Of a DNA stretch of 64,000 nucleotides, positions 19,976 through 28,947 are shown piece after piece. The stretch is from Enterobacter pseudoroggenkampii (GTDB taxonomy: Bacteria; Pseudomonadota; Gammaproteobacteria; Enterobacterales; Enterobacteriaceae), in NCBI RefSeq assembly GCF_026420145.1, contig NZ_JAPMLV010000001.1, positions 558,001-622,000 on the forward strand. The letters run 5' to 3'. Position 1 is the stretch's first letter. Each line of letters begins with the position of its first letter. The notes beneath the pieces were generated by a model that made no database searches, had not been told where the DNA came from, and saw only the letters and a list, made by a program, of their open reading frames with translations. A program made the position numbers and the translations under genes.

Positions 19976-20407
19976 TTACTTTGGCGAGATTTTTTTCCCG
20001 CTGGCGTCTACGACGGCTTCGCCATCCTCTTTCGTAAACGCTCCTTTTTGCGCGTCCGGCAGAATATCGAGAACGACTTCAGACGGGCGGCACAGGCGGG
20101 TGCCCAGCGGCGTCACCACGATCGGACGATTAATCAGGATCGGGTGCTGCAGCATAAAATCGATAAGCTGGTCGTCGGTGAAGCTATCGTCGGCAAGGCC
20201 GAGCTGTTCATAGGGCTCCACGTTTTTACGCAACAGATCCCGCACTGAAATGCCCATCTCGGCAATCAGGGCGGTCAGCTTATCGCGCGACGGCGGGGTT
20301 TCCAGATAGAGGATAATCTCTGGCTCCGTGCCGCTGTTGCGGATCATCTCCAGCGTGTTGCGCGAAGTGCCGCAGGCGGGGTTGTGGTAAATGGTGATGT
20401 GGCTCAT
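19976..20407 (-). CDS. arsC: Arsenate reductase, glutaredoxin-dependent
   Basis: This is a 143-aa arsenate reductase that uses glutathione/glutaredoxin to convert arsenate to arsenite for export by ArsB. The catalytic Cys12 lies in NPACGTSRNT, and the arginine-rich oxyanion site residues appear in INRPIVVTPLGTRLCRP. It is the last gene of the arsRBC set, 12 bases after arsB. It is close to the E. coli chromosomal and R773 enzymes. Confidence 0.97.
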   Translation of the reverse strand: MSHITIYHNPACGTSRNTLEMIRNSGTEPEIILYLETPPSRDKLTALIAEMGISVRDLLRKNVEPYEQLGLADDSFTDDQLIDFMLQHPILINRPIVVTPLGTRLCRPSEVVLDILPDAQKGAFTKEDGEAVVDASGKKISPK

Positions 20408-20419
20408 ATCAGTGGCTCA

Positions 20420-21709
20420 TTACAGTGTGAAGGAGAGACGTAGCGCCAGCGCGGCGAGCGTCACAAACAGGACCGGCAGCGTCATGATGATGCCCGTCCG
20501 GAAATAGTAGCCCCAGGTAATCGTCATGTTTTTCTGCGCCAGCACGTGGAGCCAGAGCAGGGTGGCGAGGCTGCCGATAGGCGTGATTTTCGGCCCCAGA
20601 TCGCAGCCAATCACGTTGGCGTAAATCATCGCGTCCTTGATCAACCCAGTTGCCGTGCTGCCGTCAATGGAGAGCGCGCCAATCAGCACCGTGGGCATAT
20701 TGTTCATTATGGAAGACAGGAACGCGGTGATGAACCCTGTTCCCAGCGTGGCGGCCCATAATCCGTGTCCGGCCAGGCTATTCAGTACACCTGAGAGATA
20801 TTCCGTCAGCCCGGCATTGCGCAGGCCATACACCACCAGATACATCCCCAGCGAGAAGATGACGATCTGCCACGGTGCGCCGCGCAGCACTTTTCCGGTG
20901 TTTATTGCATGTCCGCGTTTTGCGACGGCGAACAAAATCAGCGCGCCGACGGTCGCAATGGCGCTGACCGGAATACCCAGAGGCTCCAGCACGAAGAAAC
21001 CGACGAGCAGAAGCAGCAGGACGATCCAGCCCGTTCTGAACGTGGGGAGATCGTGAATGGCCCGCGCGGGTTCGCGGAGTTTCGCCAGGTCATATTCCGG
21101 CGGAATTTCCTTGCGGAAGAACAGATGGAGCATGACCAGCGTTGCGGCAATTGCAGCGACATCAACGGGAATCATCACCGAAGCATATTCACTGAACCCC
21201 AGCGTGAAGAAGTCTGCCGAGACGATGTTGACCAGGTTCGACACAATCAGCGGCAGGCTGGCGGTATCGGCGATAAAACCTGCCGCCATCACAAACGCCA
21301 GCGTAGCCTGCTTGCTGAACCCCAGCGCCAGCAGCATGGCGATAACGATAGGCGTCAGGATCAGCGCTGCGCCGTCATTGGCAAACAGCGCCGCCACGGC
21401 TGCGCCCAGCAGCACGATATAAGTAAACAGCAATCGCCCGCGACCGTTTCCCCAGCGGGCAACGTGCAGCGCCGCCCACTCGAAAAAGCCGGACTCATCC
21501 AGCAGCAGGCTGATGATGATGACGGCAATGAACGTTGCCGTGGCGTTCCAGACGATATTCCACACGACCGGAATATCGTTTACGTGGATCACGCCGCTGA
21601 ACAGCGCCAGCACGGCGCCGATGGTTGCGCTCCAGCCAATACTCAGTCCTTTGGGCTGCCAGATGACCAGTACCAGCGTAAACAGAAAAATAGCCCCTGC
21701 CAGAAACAT
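20420..21709 (-). CDS. arsB: Arsenite efflux pump ArsB
   Basis: This is a 429-aa inner-membrane arsenite/antimonite carrier of the ArsB/NhaD superfamily with about 12 hydrophobic helices. The conserved segment [16 protein letters not shown] is present. It sits between arsR and arsC on the same strand. No arsA or arsD is present, so export would be driven by the proton gradient. Confidence 0.97.
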   Translation of the reverse strand: MFLAGAIFLFTLVLVIWQPKGLSIGWSATIGAVLALFSGVIHVNDIPVVWNIVWNATATFIAVIIISLLLDESGFFEWAALHVARWGNGRGRLLFTYIVLLGAAVAALFANDGAALILTPIVIAMLLALGFSKQATLAFVMAAGFIADTASLPLIVSNLVNIVSADFFTLGFSEYASVMIPVDVAAIAATLVMLHLFFRKEIPPEYDLAKLREPARAIHDLPTFRTGWIVLLLLLVGFFVLEPLGIPVSAIATVGALILFAVAKRGHAINTGKVLRGAPWQIVIFSLGMYLVVYGLRNAGLTEYLSGVLNSLAGHGLWAATLGTGFITAFLSSIMNNMPTVLIGALSIDGSTATGLIKDAMIYANVIGCDLGPKITPIGSLATLLWLHVLAQKNMTITWGYYFRTGIIMTLPVLFVTLAALALRLSFTL

Positions 21710-21749
21710 TGTTTACTCCGTTATATCTGTTTTTGTGAATGTGTTTGGG

Positions 21750-22070
21750 TTAGCACGAGCCCGGAAGTCGGTTTTTCAGCTTCAGACGCGTCTCTTCCCG
21801 CAGGCAGTTCCAGCTGGTGTCGATAACGGCTGCCGCCCATGCAGGCATGTTGGGAGAGAGACGGTAATGGACCCATTTCCCCTCGCGACGGTCGATCACC
21901 AGCCCGGACTCGCGGAGCAGGGCCATGTGGCGGGAGACCTTTGGCTGAGATTCGGCGGTGGCGGCGCAGAGATCGCAGACGCACAGCTCGCCTGTTTCAC
22001 GGAGCAGCATGACGATGGCGAGCCGCGTTTCGTCGGAAAGGGTTTTGAAGAGCTGGAGTGGGTGGAGCAT
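21750..22070 (-). CDS. arsR: Arsenite-responsive repressor ArsR
   Basis: This is a 106-aa ArsR/SmtB-family repressor of the ars operon. The arsenite-binding cysteines lie in ELCVCDLC within the recognition-helix region, followed by QPKVSRHMALLRESGLV, the winged helix. It is first in arsR-arsB-arsC. An operator-like dyad lies just upstream at 22094-22122. Confidence 0.95.
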   Translation of the reverse strand: MLHPLQLFKTLSDETRLAIVMLLRETGELCVCDLCAATAESQPKVSRHMALLRESGLVIDRREGKWVHYRLSPNMPAWAAAVIDTSWNCLREETRLKLKNRLPGSC

Positions 22071-22093
22071 GGGTGTTCCTGCAGGCGCGGTTT

Positions 22094-22122
22094 TTATATG
22101 CGTTTAATCATATATGTTTTAA
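22094..22122 (-). promoter_or_regulatory. Probable ArsR operator/promoter
   Basis: An inverted repeat ATATG-N8-CATAT (22096-22113) lies in an AT-rich stretch. On the minus strand it reads ATATGATTAAACGCATAT, which resembles the ArsR site described for E. coli ars promoters. It is 24 bases upstream of the arsR start. Confidence 0.6.
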
Positions 22123-22165
22123 TGGCTGGAGAGAAGGTGATATTTGAGCAAAGGGAATTTCAGGC

Positions 22166-22247
22166 AACAAAAAACCCATCAACCTTGAACCAAAACGGCG
22201 GGGTTGATGGGCTCCACAAATTGGGGACATCAAAGAAAAGCAGTGGC
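22166..22247 (-). ncRNA. rybB: Small RNA RybB
   Basis: The minus strand from 22247 begins GCCACTGCTTTTCTTTGATG, the conserved seed-bearing 5' end of RybB. It continues to a terminator hairpin and U tract at about 22166, giving about 80 nt. RybB is the sigma-E-dependent, Hfq-binding repressor of outer-membrane porin mRNAs. In E. coli it lies between rcdA and ybjL; here the SDR-ars block separates it from rcdA. The few differences from E. coli that I can recall fall in the linker and terminator loop. Confidence 0.93.
22169..22211 (-). terminator. RybB intrinsic terminator
   Basis: On the minus strand CCCATCAACC pairs with GGTTGATGGG (10 base pairs) and is followed by six T residues. This hairpin forms the 3' end of RybB and would also stop read-through from ybjL towards arsR. 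Confidence 0.9.
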
Positions 22248-22252
22248 ACTAG

Positions 22253-22280
22253 TTATGACTGCCCCCTGATAAAAAAGTTC
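22253..22280 (-). promoter_or_regulatory. Sigma-E promoter of rybB
   Basis: On the minus strand GAACTT (22275-22280) and GTCATAA (22253-22259) are separated by 15 bases. This matches the sigma-E -35 and -10 elements, five bases before the RybB start at 22247. Confidence 0.8.
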
Positions 22281-22323
22281 TGCGCGTAACAAAAATATTT
22301 TCCGCCACGCGCATTCTTAGGAG

Positions 22324-24009
22324 TTATCCGAGTCCTGGCCAGATGATGATAATCAGCGTACCCGCCAGCGTCAGCAGCACGTTAGCGATAGCGTACGTGC
22401 CCGCATAGCCCAGCGCCGGAATGTTGCTGCGCGCGGTGTCGCTGATGATTTCCATCGCTGGAGCACAGGTACGCGCCCCCATCATCGCCCCGAAGAGCAG
22501 GGCGCGGTTCATGCGCAGCACGTAGGCACCGAACAGGAAACAGATAACGACCGGTACCAGGCTGACGATAAGTCCGGAAACCAACATCTGCCAGCCGACG
22601 GCACCGAGGCTGTGACCAATCCCGCTGCCCGCGCTTAAGCCGACGCCTGCCATAAAGACCATCAGACCGAACTCTTTCACCATGTTCAGCGCGCCCTGCG
22701 GAATATAGCCGAAGGTCGGGTGGTTGGCTCGCAGGAAGCCCAGCATGATCCCGGCGAACAGCAGACCGGCGGCGTTACCGATGCCGAAACTAAAGTTGCT
22801 GAACTGGAAGGTGATCATCCCGATCATCAGGCCAACGATAAAGAAGGCGCAGAAGGCCAGCAGGTCGGTGACCTGGCTGTGAATCGAGATAAAGCCGATG
22901 CGGTCGGCCACGGTTTTCACGCGGCGGGCGTCGCCGCTGACCTGCAGCACGTCGCCTTTGTTGAGCACGACGTTATCGTCGATAGGCATCTCAATCTGGC
23001 TGCGGATCACACGGTTAAGGAAGCAGCCGTGGTCGGTCAGCTTCAGCTGCGCCAGACGGCGGCCCACGGCGTTATGGTTTTTCACCACGATCTCTTCGGT
23101 GACGATACGCATGTCGAGCAGGTCGCGGTCGAACACCTCTTTGCCGTTACGGAAGCTCGGGTCGAGACGGGCGTGGGCGTCCGGGTAACCCACCAGCGCG
23201 ATGTCGTCACCCATCTGCAGCACCGCGTCGCCGTCCGGGTTCGCCAGAATGCCGTTGCGGCGGATACGTTCGATGTAGCAGCCCGTCTGGCGGTAAATCC
23301 CCAGCTCGCGCAGATTTTTGCCGTCAGCCCATGCCACCAGCTCCGGCCCGACGCGATAGGCGCGGATCACCGGGAGATAGACTTTACGTTTGGAGTCGGT
23401 ATCCAGACCGCGCTCGCGGGCGATTTGCTGGGCGCTGGTCTGCAGATCCTGGTGCTGCAGTTTTGGCAGGTAGCGTGCGCCAACGATCAGGCTCACCAGA
23501 CCAATCAGATAGGTCAGGGCGTAGCCGAGACTCAGGTGGTCGAGCGCGGTAGAAAGCTGTGCGCCGGCCATGCCGGAATGGCGCAGGGTATCACCGGCAC
23601 CCACGAGCACGGGGGTGGAGGTCATGGAGCCTGCCAGCATACCGGCCGTTAACCCGATATCCCAGCCAAACAGTTTACCCAGCCCTAACGCGATCAGCAG
23701 CGCGCTGCCGACCATCACCAGCGCCAGCATCAGATAATTTTTGCCGTCGCGGAAGAAAATTGAAAAAAAGTTCGGTCCCGCTTCCACGCCAACACAAAAA
23801 ATAAACAGCATAAAACCTAAGTTGAGCGCGTCCGTGTTAATGCTGAAGTGCTGCTGGCCTAATAATAAGGAGACGACTAAAACGCCAATGGAATTACCAA
23901 GTTGAACTGAACCCAGGCGCAATTTACCCAGGCAAAGGCCCAGCGCCAGTACCACAAATAATAACAGGATGTAATTCCCATTTAACAAGTCTGCGACGTT
24001 TATATTCAC
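22324..24009 (-). CDS. ybjL: Putative transporter YbjL (AspT/TrkA-C type)
   Basis: This is a 561-aa inner-membrane protein, the same length as E. coli YbjL, of the aspartate:alanine exchanger family. The layout is an N-terminal block of about five or six hydrophobic helices, two cytoplasmic RCK_C/TrkA-C domains in the middle (around residues 200-370), and a second hydrophobic block with the repeat motif [11 protein letters not shown]. Transport substrate is uncertain. It is transcribed towards rybB, divergent from ybjM. Confidence 0.95.
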   Translation of the reverse strand: MNINVADLLNGNYILLLFVVLALGLCLGKLRLGSVQLGNSIGVLVVSLLLGQQHFSINTDALNLGFMLFIFCVGVEAGPNFFSIFFRDGKNYLMLALVMVGSALLIALGLGKLFGWDIGLTAGMLAGSMTSTPVLVGAGDTLRHSGMAGAQLSTALDHLSLGYALTYLIGLVSLIVGARYLPKLQHQDLQTSAQQIARERGLDTDSKRKVYLPVIRAYRVGPELVAWADGKNLRELGIYRQTGCYIERIRRNGILANPDGDAVLQMGDDIALVGYPDAHARLDPSFRNGKEVFDRDLLDMRIVTEEIVVKNHNAVGRRLAQLKLTDHGCFLNRVIRSQIEMPIDDNVVLNKGDVLQVSGDARRVKTVADRIGFISIHSQVTDLLAFCAFFIVGLMIGMITFQFSNFSFGIGNAAGLLFAGIMLGFLRANHPTFGYIPQGALNMVKEFGLMVFMAGVGLSAGSGIGHSLGAVGWQMLVSGLIVSLVPVVICFLFGAYVLRMNRALLFGAMMGARTCAPAMEIISDTARSNIPALGYAGTYAIANVLLTLAGTLIIIIWPGLG

Positions 24010-24282
24010 GGAGGCTAACTTCTTGTTTACCAGTAAGTTGTTGAATGAAAGGACTTTTTGGGCTACTGTTTTCTGGGTCAGGGAAAGGCGTTAACGCTCC
24101 CTGTTTCCTGCTTTATTCCCTAAAACATTAGCTGGCGTGTAGTTTAATCGCATTAGCTACTGACAGCTACTGATTATCGCATCACCCTGTGCGTACTTTG
24201 GCAAGGATTGCCGCATTGCTTTATCTGACTGGGCGTCTACCCGACGAAAGTGTATTTGATAGAGATAAGTCAGGAGGATAGT

Positions 24283-24657
24283 TTGAACACTAAACGAAAC
24301 TGGGCGGGGGTGATCAGCTGCTTTTTGCTGTTCACGGTCGTATGCATGTCGCTTGCTTTTAACGTGAAAGGTGCATTCAGGGCGTCGGGTCATCCGGAGC
24401 TGGGGCTGCTCTTTTTTACGCTGCCGGGGGCTGCTGCCAGTTTTCTCTCCCGTAAAGGGGAGGTGGTGAAGCCGCTGCTGGGCGCCATGCTGGCCGCGCC
24501 GCTCTGTTTGCTGCTGATGCGCTTGCTCTATATATCAACGCGTAGTTTCTGGCAGGAGCTGGCATGGCTGATGAGCGCCGTATTCTGGTGCGCCCTTGGC
24601 GCGCTCTGCTACTTATTTGTGCGCAGTCTGCTTCAGCACCGACGGCACCACAAATAA
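24283..24657 (+). CDS. ybjM: Inner-membrane protein YbjM
   Basis: This is a small membrane protein of about 124 aa with four hydrophobic segments, homologous to E. coli YbjM, function unknown. The most conserved part is SFWQELAWLMSAVFWCALGA. No ATG fits; a TTG at 24283 is placed 5 bases after AGGAGG and gives an N-terminus (MNTKRNWAG) like that of E. coli. A longer in-frame start at 24250 has no ribosome-binding site. It is convergent with grxA across a shared terminator. Confidence 0.85.
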   Translation: MNTKRNWAGVISCFLLFTVVCMSLAFNVKGAFRASGHPELGLLFFTLPGAAASFLSRKGEVVKPLLGAMLAAPLCLLLMRLLYISTRSFWQELAWLMSAVFWCALGALCYLFVRSLLQHRRHHK

Positions 24658-24683
24658 AAACGCCCTCTCGGTGAGGGCGTCCT
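24656..24683 (-). terminator. Terminator between ybjM and grxA
   Basis: A seven-base-pair stem CGCCCTC-TCGGT-GAGGGCG is flanked by five A residues on the left, which read as T on the minus strand. It serves grxA and possibly also ybjM in the other direction. Confidence 0.8.
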
Positions 24684-24692
24684 TTCATTTCA

Positions 24693-24962
24693 TTACTGGG
24701 CAGCAAACAGACCCAGATGCTCTTTGGCGTAAGCTTCAAAGTCAGTGCAGCCGCCGATGTGTTTCTGATCGAGGAAGATCTGCGGTACGGTTTCAACCGG
24801 CTTGCCGACGGTTTTTTCGAGATCCGCTTTCGTGATGCCTTCCGCGTGGATATCCACGTAGCGGAAGTTGAAGTCATCGCGCTCTTCGGTCAGTTTCTCA
24901 GCCAGCTCTTTCGCGCGCACACAGTAAGGGCACCCTGGACGACCAAAAATTACTGCAAACAT
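24693..24962 (-). CDS. grxA: Glutaredoxin 1
   Basis: This 89-aa glutaredoxin has the dithiol active site CPYC (Cys11, Cys14) near the N-terminus, the cis-proline segment TVPQIF and the glutathione-binding GGCTDF. It reduces ribonucleotide reductase and other disulfides with glutathione. The ATG at 24962 with GAGGAGAGA ahead matches E. coli; the protein is a few residues longer at the C-terminus. It could supply reducing power to the nearby ArsC. Confidence 0.96.
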   Translation of the reverse strand: MFAVIFGRPGCPYCVRAKELAEKLTEERDDFNFRYVDIHAEGITKADLEKTVGKPVETVPQIFLDQKHIGGCTDFEAYAKEHLGLFAAQ

Positions 24963-25146
24963 TTCTCTCTCCTCAAAAAACAAGCCTGACGGCGAATAGG
25001 ACATATAGTGCCCGATAACCTGCCGCCATTAAAGAAGGTTTCGCCTGTCGCTTTGATACAGTCAGGCTATGTTTCGCCAATTACATCGCGCAGATCATTG
25101 CCTATACTGGCTGCAATACGTATTAAGCACGACAAAGAGAGACAAG

Positions 25147-25869
25147 ATGACACCCACGATTGACCTGCTCCGTTCCCACCGTTCCATTCGCCACTTCACC
25201 GATGAGCCGATTACCGAGGCGCAGCGTAACGCGATCATCGACAGCGCCAGGGCGACCTCGAGCTCGAGCTTCCTGCAGTGCACCTCCATTATCCGCATCA
25301 CCGACCCGGTCATGCGCGAGCAGCTGGTGACGCTGACCGGCGGGCAGAAGCATGTGGCGCAGGCAGCGGAGTTCTGGGTGTTCTGCGCCGACTTTAACCG
25401 TCATCTGCAGATCTGCCCTGAGGCCGAGCTGGGGCTGGCCGAACAGCTGCTGCTGGGCGTGGTGGATACCGCGCTGATGGCGCAAAACGCCTTCACGGCG
25501 GCGGAGTCGCTGGGGTTAGGCGGTGTCTACATCGGCGGCCTGCGTAATAACATCGAAAGCGTGACCGAGCTGCTGAAGCTGCCAAAACACGTGCTGCCGC
25601 TGTTTGGCCTGTGCCTCGGCTGGCCGGCGGATAACCCGGATCTGAAGCCGCGCATTCCTGCGGCGATGCTGGTGCACGAAAACCACTACCAGCCGGTCGA
25701 TCAGGATGTCCTGAATCAATACGATGAAGAGCTGGCGAACTACTACATGACGCGCGGCAGCAATAACCGTCGTGATACCTGGACCGACCATATTCGTCGC
25801 ACCATCATTAAAGAAAATCGCCCGTTTATTCTTGATTATCTGCACAAACAGGGCTGGGCGACGCGATAG
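25147..25869 (+). CDS. nfsA: Oxygen-insensitive NADPH nitroreductase
   Basis: This is a 240-aa FMN-dependent nitroreductase of the NfsA/FRP type, the same length as in E. coli. The N-terminal FMN-contact segment RSHRSIRHFTDEPI and the SLGLGGVYIGGLRN loop are visible. The ATG at 25147 is chosen to match the family; an in-frame start at 25069 would add 26 unsupported residues. In E. coli ybjC precedes it within the same operon; here only 184 bases separate it from grxA and no ybjC-like frame exists. Confidence 0.96.
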   Translation: MTPTIDLLRSHRSIRHFTDEPITEAQRNAIIDSARATSSSSFLQCTSIIRITDPVMREQLVTLTGGQKHVAQAAEFWVFCADFNRHLQICPEAELGLAEQLLLGVVDTALMAQNAFTAAESLGLGGVYIGGLRNNIESVTELLKLPKHVLPLFGLCLGWPADNPDLKPRIPAAMLVHENHYQPVDQDVLNQYDEELANYYMTRGSNNRRDTWTDHIRRTIIKENRPFILDYLHKQGWATR

Positions 25870-25938
25870 TCCATTTATCCTGTGCCTGCCTGCGTATATG
25901 ATACGCAGGCTTTTTCCATGTCTTCAGAGAGGTGCAGG

Positions 25939-26841
25939 GTGAAAATTGCCATATTGTCCCGGGATGGAACGCTCTATTCATGTAAACGCCTGCGTGAGGC
26001 GGCGGCGAAACGCGGGCATCAGGTTGAGATCCTCGACCCGATGTCCTGCTACATGAACATCGACCCGGCCGCCTCGTCGATTCACTACAAAGGCCGCAAG
26101 CTGCCGCATTTCGATGCGGTCATCCCCCGCATCGGCTCCCAGATTACCTACTACGGCACCGCCGCGCTGCGCCAGTTCGAGATGCTGGGCAGCTATCCTC
26201 TCAACGAATCCGTTGCTATTTCCCGCGCCCGCGACAAGCTGCGCTCGCTGCAGCTCCTTGCTCGTCAGGGGATCGATCTCCCCGTCACGGGGATTGCCCA
26301 TTCACCGGACGACACCAGCGATCTGATCGACATGGTGGGCGGCGCCCCTTTGGTGATCAAGCTGGTGGAAGGCACCCAGGGCATTGGCGTGGTGCTGGCG
26401 GAGACGCGTCAGGCAGCGGAGAGCGTGATTGACGCCTTCCGCGGGCTGAATGCCCACATTCTGGTGCAGGAGTATATTGAAGAGGCCAAAGGGCGCGACA
26501 TCCGCTGCTTCGTCGTGGGAAACGAGGTGGTAGCGGCCATTGAGCGCCAGGCCAAAGAGGGCGACTTCCGCTCTAATCTTCACCGGGGCGGCATTGCAAG
26601 AATCGCTGATATCAGCGACCGCGAGCGGGAAATTGCGGTGAAAGCCGCGCAAACCCTGGGGCTGGACGTGGCGGGTGTAGATCTTCTGCGCGCGACGCGC
26701 GGGCCGCTGGTCATGGAGGTGAACGCCTCGCCCGGGCTGGAAGGCGTGGAAAAAACCACAGGTGTCGATATTGCGGGTAAAATGATCTCATGGATCGAGC
26801 GTCATGCCACGCCGGGCTACTGTCTGAAAACGGGTGGTTAA
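25939..26841 (+). CDS. rimK: Ribosomal protein S6 glutamate ligase
   Basis: This is an ATP-grasp ligase of 300 aa that adds glutamate residues to the C-terminus of ribosomal protein S6. The ATP-grasp elements are visible: [37 protein letters not shown] and the metal-binding [10 protein letters not shown]. It begins with GTG at 25939 behind AGAGAGGTG, giving [18 protein letters not shown] exactly as in E. coli. It follows nfsA by 69 bases and is probably co-transcribed. Confidence 0.96.
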   Translation: MKIAILSRDGTLYSCKRLREAAAKRGHQVEILDPMSCYMNIDPAASSIHYKGRKLPHFDAVIPRIGSQITYYGTAALRQFEMLGSYPLNESVAISRARDKLRSLQLLARQGIDLPVTGIAHSPDDTSDLIDMVGGAPLVIKLVEGTQGIGVVLAETRQAAESVIDAFRGLNAHILVQEYIEEAKGRDIRCFVVGNEVVAAIERQAKEGDFRSNLHRGGIARIADISDREREIAVKAAQTLGLDVAGVDLLRATRGPLVMEVNASPGLEGVEKTTGVDIAGKMISWIERHATPGYCLKTGG

Positions 26842-26904
26842 ATGGATTACCGCGCGCTTTTTGAGTACCCTATGCGAAGTTTTTATTAAAGAGGCTGCAT
26901 CGCG

Positions 26905-27381
26905 ATGGATTTACAGGTCGTACCTACACTGGATACGTTACGTCAATGGCTTGATGATGCCGGAATTACGTTCTTCGAATGCGATTCCTGCCAGGCGCTG
27001 CATCTGCCTCATATGCAGAATTTCGACGGCATTTTCGATGCCAAAATCGATCTCATTAACGACGTGATCCTTTTCTCCGCGCTGGCCGAAGTGAAGCCGT
27101 CCGCGCTGCTGGCGCTGGCCTCCGACCTGTCGGCCATCAATGCCAGTTCTTTGACGGTGAAGGCATTTCTCGACATACAGGATGATAATCTGCCAAAACT
27201 GGTCGTTTGCCAGTCTTTATTCTCCGGGGCAGGGCTGTCGTTCAAGCAGTTCGCCTGGTTTATGCGCTTGAGCGAAGAGCAAATTTCGATGGTTATGATG
27301 GAAGCCAATGCACACCATCTGCTGTATAGCGCGGAAGATGATGCAGAGAATAATGATGCATCTCCCAATTTTCTTCACTAA
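26905..27381 (+). CDS. ybjN: YbjN domain protein
   Basis: This is a 158-aa cytoplasmic protein of the YbjN family, a chaperone-like fold related to type III secretion chaperones. In E. coli its overproduction alters motility, biofilm and stress responses; the molecular role is unclear. The sequence is acidic at the C-terminus (DDAENNDASP). The ATG at 26905 matches the E. coli start. It follows rimK after a 63-base gap. Confidence 0.93.
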   Translation: MDLQVVPTLDTLRQWLDDAGITFFECDSCQALHLPHMQNFDGIFDAKIDLINDVILFSALAEVKPSALLALASDLSAINASSLTVKAFLDIQDDNLPKLVVCQSLFSGAGLSFKQFAWFMRLSEEQISMVMMEANAHHLLYSAEDDAENNDASPNFLH

Positions 27382-27732
27382 GCCTGTCTGACTTTTGCGC
27401 AGTCGCTGCCATGGCGGCTGCAGAAGGCCATTTTTTCTGCTGCTTTTAACCTTTCTTTAAAGAATTATTCACCTCCCTGAAGGCCGTTTCGGCTTATCAC
27501 GTAGACATAACCTGCATAAAAAATTGATAAAAGGCGTTTTTTCGTCTGGGCTATAGCCGGGGACACGGGCTACAGTTATTCTTGCGATGCTTAAAAAAGC
27601 GAGCGGAAACTGCCGGGTAAAGAGGTTTCTTTTTATTTTGGGCAGAGCGACAAACTATGCATGATTATTGCATATCTTCAGATTGCACAGTTTTAGTTCG
27701 TTTGTTAACGAGCTTTCAGAAGGAATAACACT
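27382..27732. other. Intergenic region upstream of potF
   Basis: These 351 bases hold no gene. A weak hairpin (GCAGAA / TTCTGC around 27420-27441) after ybjN may end that transcript. The right-hand 100 bases are AT-rich and hold a possible sigma-54-type sequence at 27656-27672. A GAAGGAA ribosome-binding site precedes potF. Confidence 0.6.
27656..27672 (+). promoter_or_regulatory. Weak sigma-54-like promoter of potFGHI
   Basis: TATGCATGATTATTGCA has the TTGCA -12 element and GCATG near -24 at the correct spacing, but the conserved -24 GG reads TG. potFGHI is, to my recollection, nitrogen-regulated in E. coli. This is a tentative call. Confidence 0.3.
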
Positions 27733-28845
27733 ATGATCGCCTTGAATAAAAAATGGTTATCGGGTCTGGTTGCGGGTGCTCTGATGGCCGTCTCTGCCGG
27801 CACGCTCGCTGCGGAACAAAAAACGCTGCACGTTTATAACTGGTCTGACTATATTGCGCCGGACACGGTGGCAAATTTTGAAAAAGAGACCGGCATTAAA
27901 GTGGTCTATGACGTGTTCGATTCCAACGAAGTGCTGGAAGGAAAACTGATGGCGGGCAGCACCGGGTTTGACCTCGTGGTGCCTTCCGCAAGCTTCCTGG
28001 AGCGTCAGCTAACGGCAGGCGTCTTCCAGCCGCTGGACAAGAGCAAGTTACCGAACTGGAAAAACCTCGATCCGGAAGTGCTGAAGCTGGTGGCTAAGCA
28101 TGACCCGGACAACAAATACGCCATGCCTTACCTGTGGGCGACTACCGGTATCGGCTACAACGTTGATAAAGTCAAAGCGGTGCTGGGCCCGGACGTGAAG
28201 CTGGACAGCTGGGACGTGGTGCTGAAGCCGGAAAACCTTGAGAAGCTGAAAAGCTGCGGCGTCTCCTTCCTCGATGCGCCGGAAGAGATTTTCGCCACCG
28301 TGCTGAACTACCTGGGCAAAGACCCGAACAGCAGTAAAGCCGATGATTACACCGGTCCGGCGACCGATCTGCTGCTGAAGCTGCGTCCAAACATTCGTTA
28401 CTTCCACTCGTCCCAGTACATTAACGACCTGGCAAACGGCGACATCTGCGTCGCGATCGGCTGGGCAGGGGACGTATGGCAGGCGGCTAACCGCGCGAAA
28501 GAGGCGAAAAACGGCGTGAACGTCTCTTACTTCATTCCGAAGGAGGGGGCGCTGGCCTTCTTTGACGTCTTCGCGATGCCGACTGACGCTAAAAATAAAG
28601 ACGAAGCGTATCAGTTCCTCAACTACCTGATGCGTCCTGACGTGATCGCCCACATCAGCGACCACGTTTACTACGCGAACGGTAACAAGGCCTCCGTGCC
28701 GCTGGTGAGCGAAGAAATCCGCAATAACCCGGCTATCTATCCGCCAGCGGATGTGTTCGCCAAGCTCTTCACCCTGAAAGTACAGGATCCAAAAATTGAC
28801 CGCGTGCGTACCCGCGCGTGGACCAAGGTGAAAAGCGGTAAATAA
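27733..28845 (+). CDS. potF: Putrescine-binding periplasmic protein
   Basis: This is the periplasmic putrescine receptor (370 aa) of the PotFGHI importer. A signal peptide with core LVAGALMAVSAGTLAA is cut near residue 26, and the mature protein begins with the typical LHVYNWSDYIAPDT. Ligand-site residues in the motifs VYDVFDSNE and CVAIGWAGD are as expected for PotF. It is first in the operon and separated from potG by 102 bases holding a hairpin. Confidence 0.97.
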   Translation: MIALNKKWLSGLVAGALMAVSAGTLAAEQKTLHVYNWSDYIAPDTVANFEKETGIKVVYDVFDSNEVLEGKLMAGSTGFDLVVPSASFLERQLTAGVFQPLDKSKLPNWKNLDPEVLKLVAKHDPDNKYAMPYLWATTGIGYNVDKVKAVLGPDVKLDSWDVVLKPENLEKLKSCGVSFLDAPEEIFATVLNYLGKDPNSSKADDYTGPATDLLLKLRPNIRYFHSSQYINDLANGDICVAIGWAGDVWQAANRAKEAKNGVNVSYFIPKEGALAFFDVFAMPTDAKNKDEAYQFLNYLMRPDVIAHISDHVYYANGNKASVPLVSEEIRNNPAIYPPADVFAKLFTLKVQDPKIDRVRTRAWTKVKSGK

Positions 28846-28890
28846 GTTACCGTGAGTCACAGTCCGGGCAAGCGAAGCGTGTCCGGCAAC

Positions 28891-28913
28891 AGGCGCACCG
28901 TTCTGGTGCGCCT
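28891..28913 (+). repeat. Hairpin in the potF-potG gap
   Basis: AGGCGCACC-GTTCT-GGTGCGCCT is a perfect nine-base-pair stem with a five-base loop and no T tract. It lies between potF and potG, where such structures often protect the binding-protein mRNA and lower expression of the downstream genes. Confidence 0.7.
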
Positions 28914-28947
28914 GCACCATGATTTGATCTCTACCGGAGAACACCCC

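Noticed and set aside
24963..25146. MarA/SoxS/Rob box ahead of nfsA
   Set aside because: GCAC-containing stretches on both strands match the degenerate consensus only partly; nothing exceeds chance.
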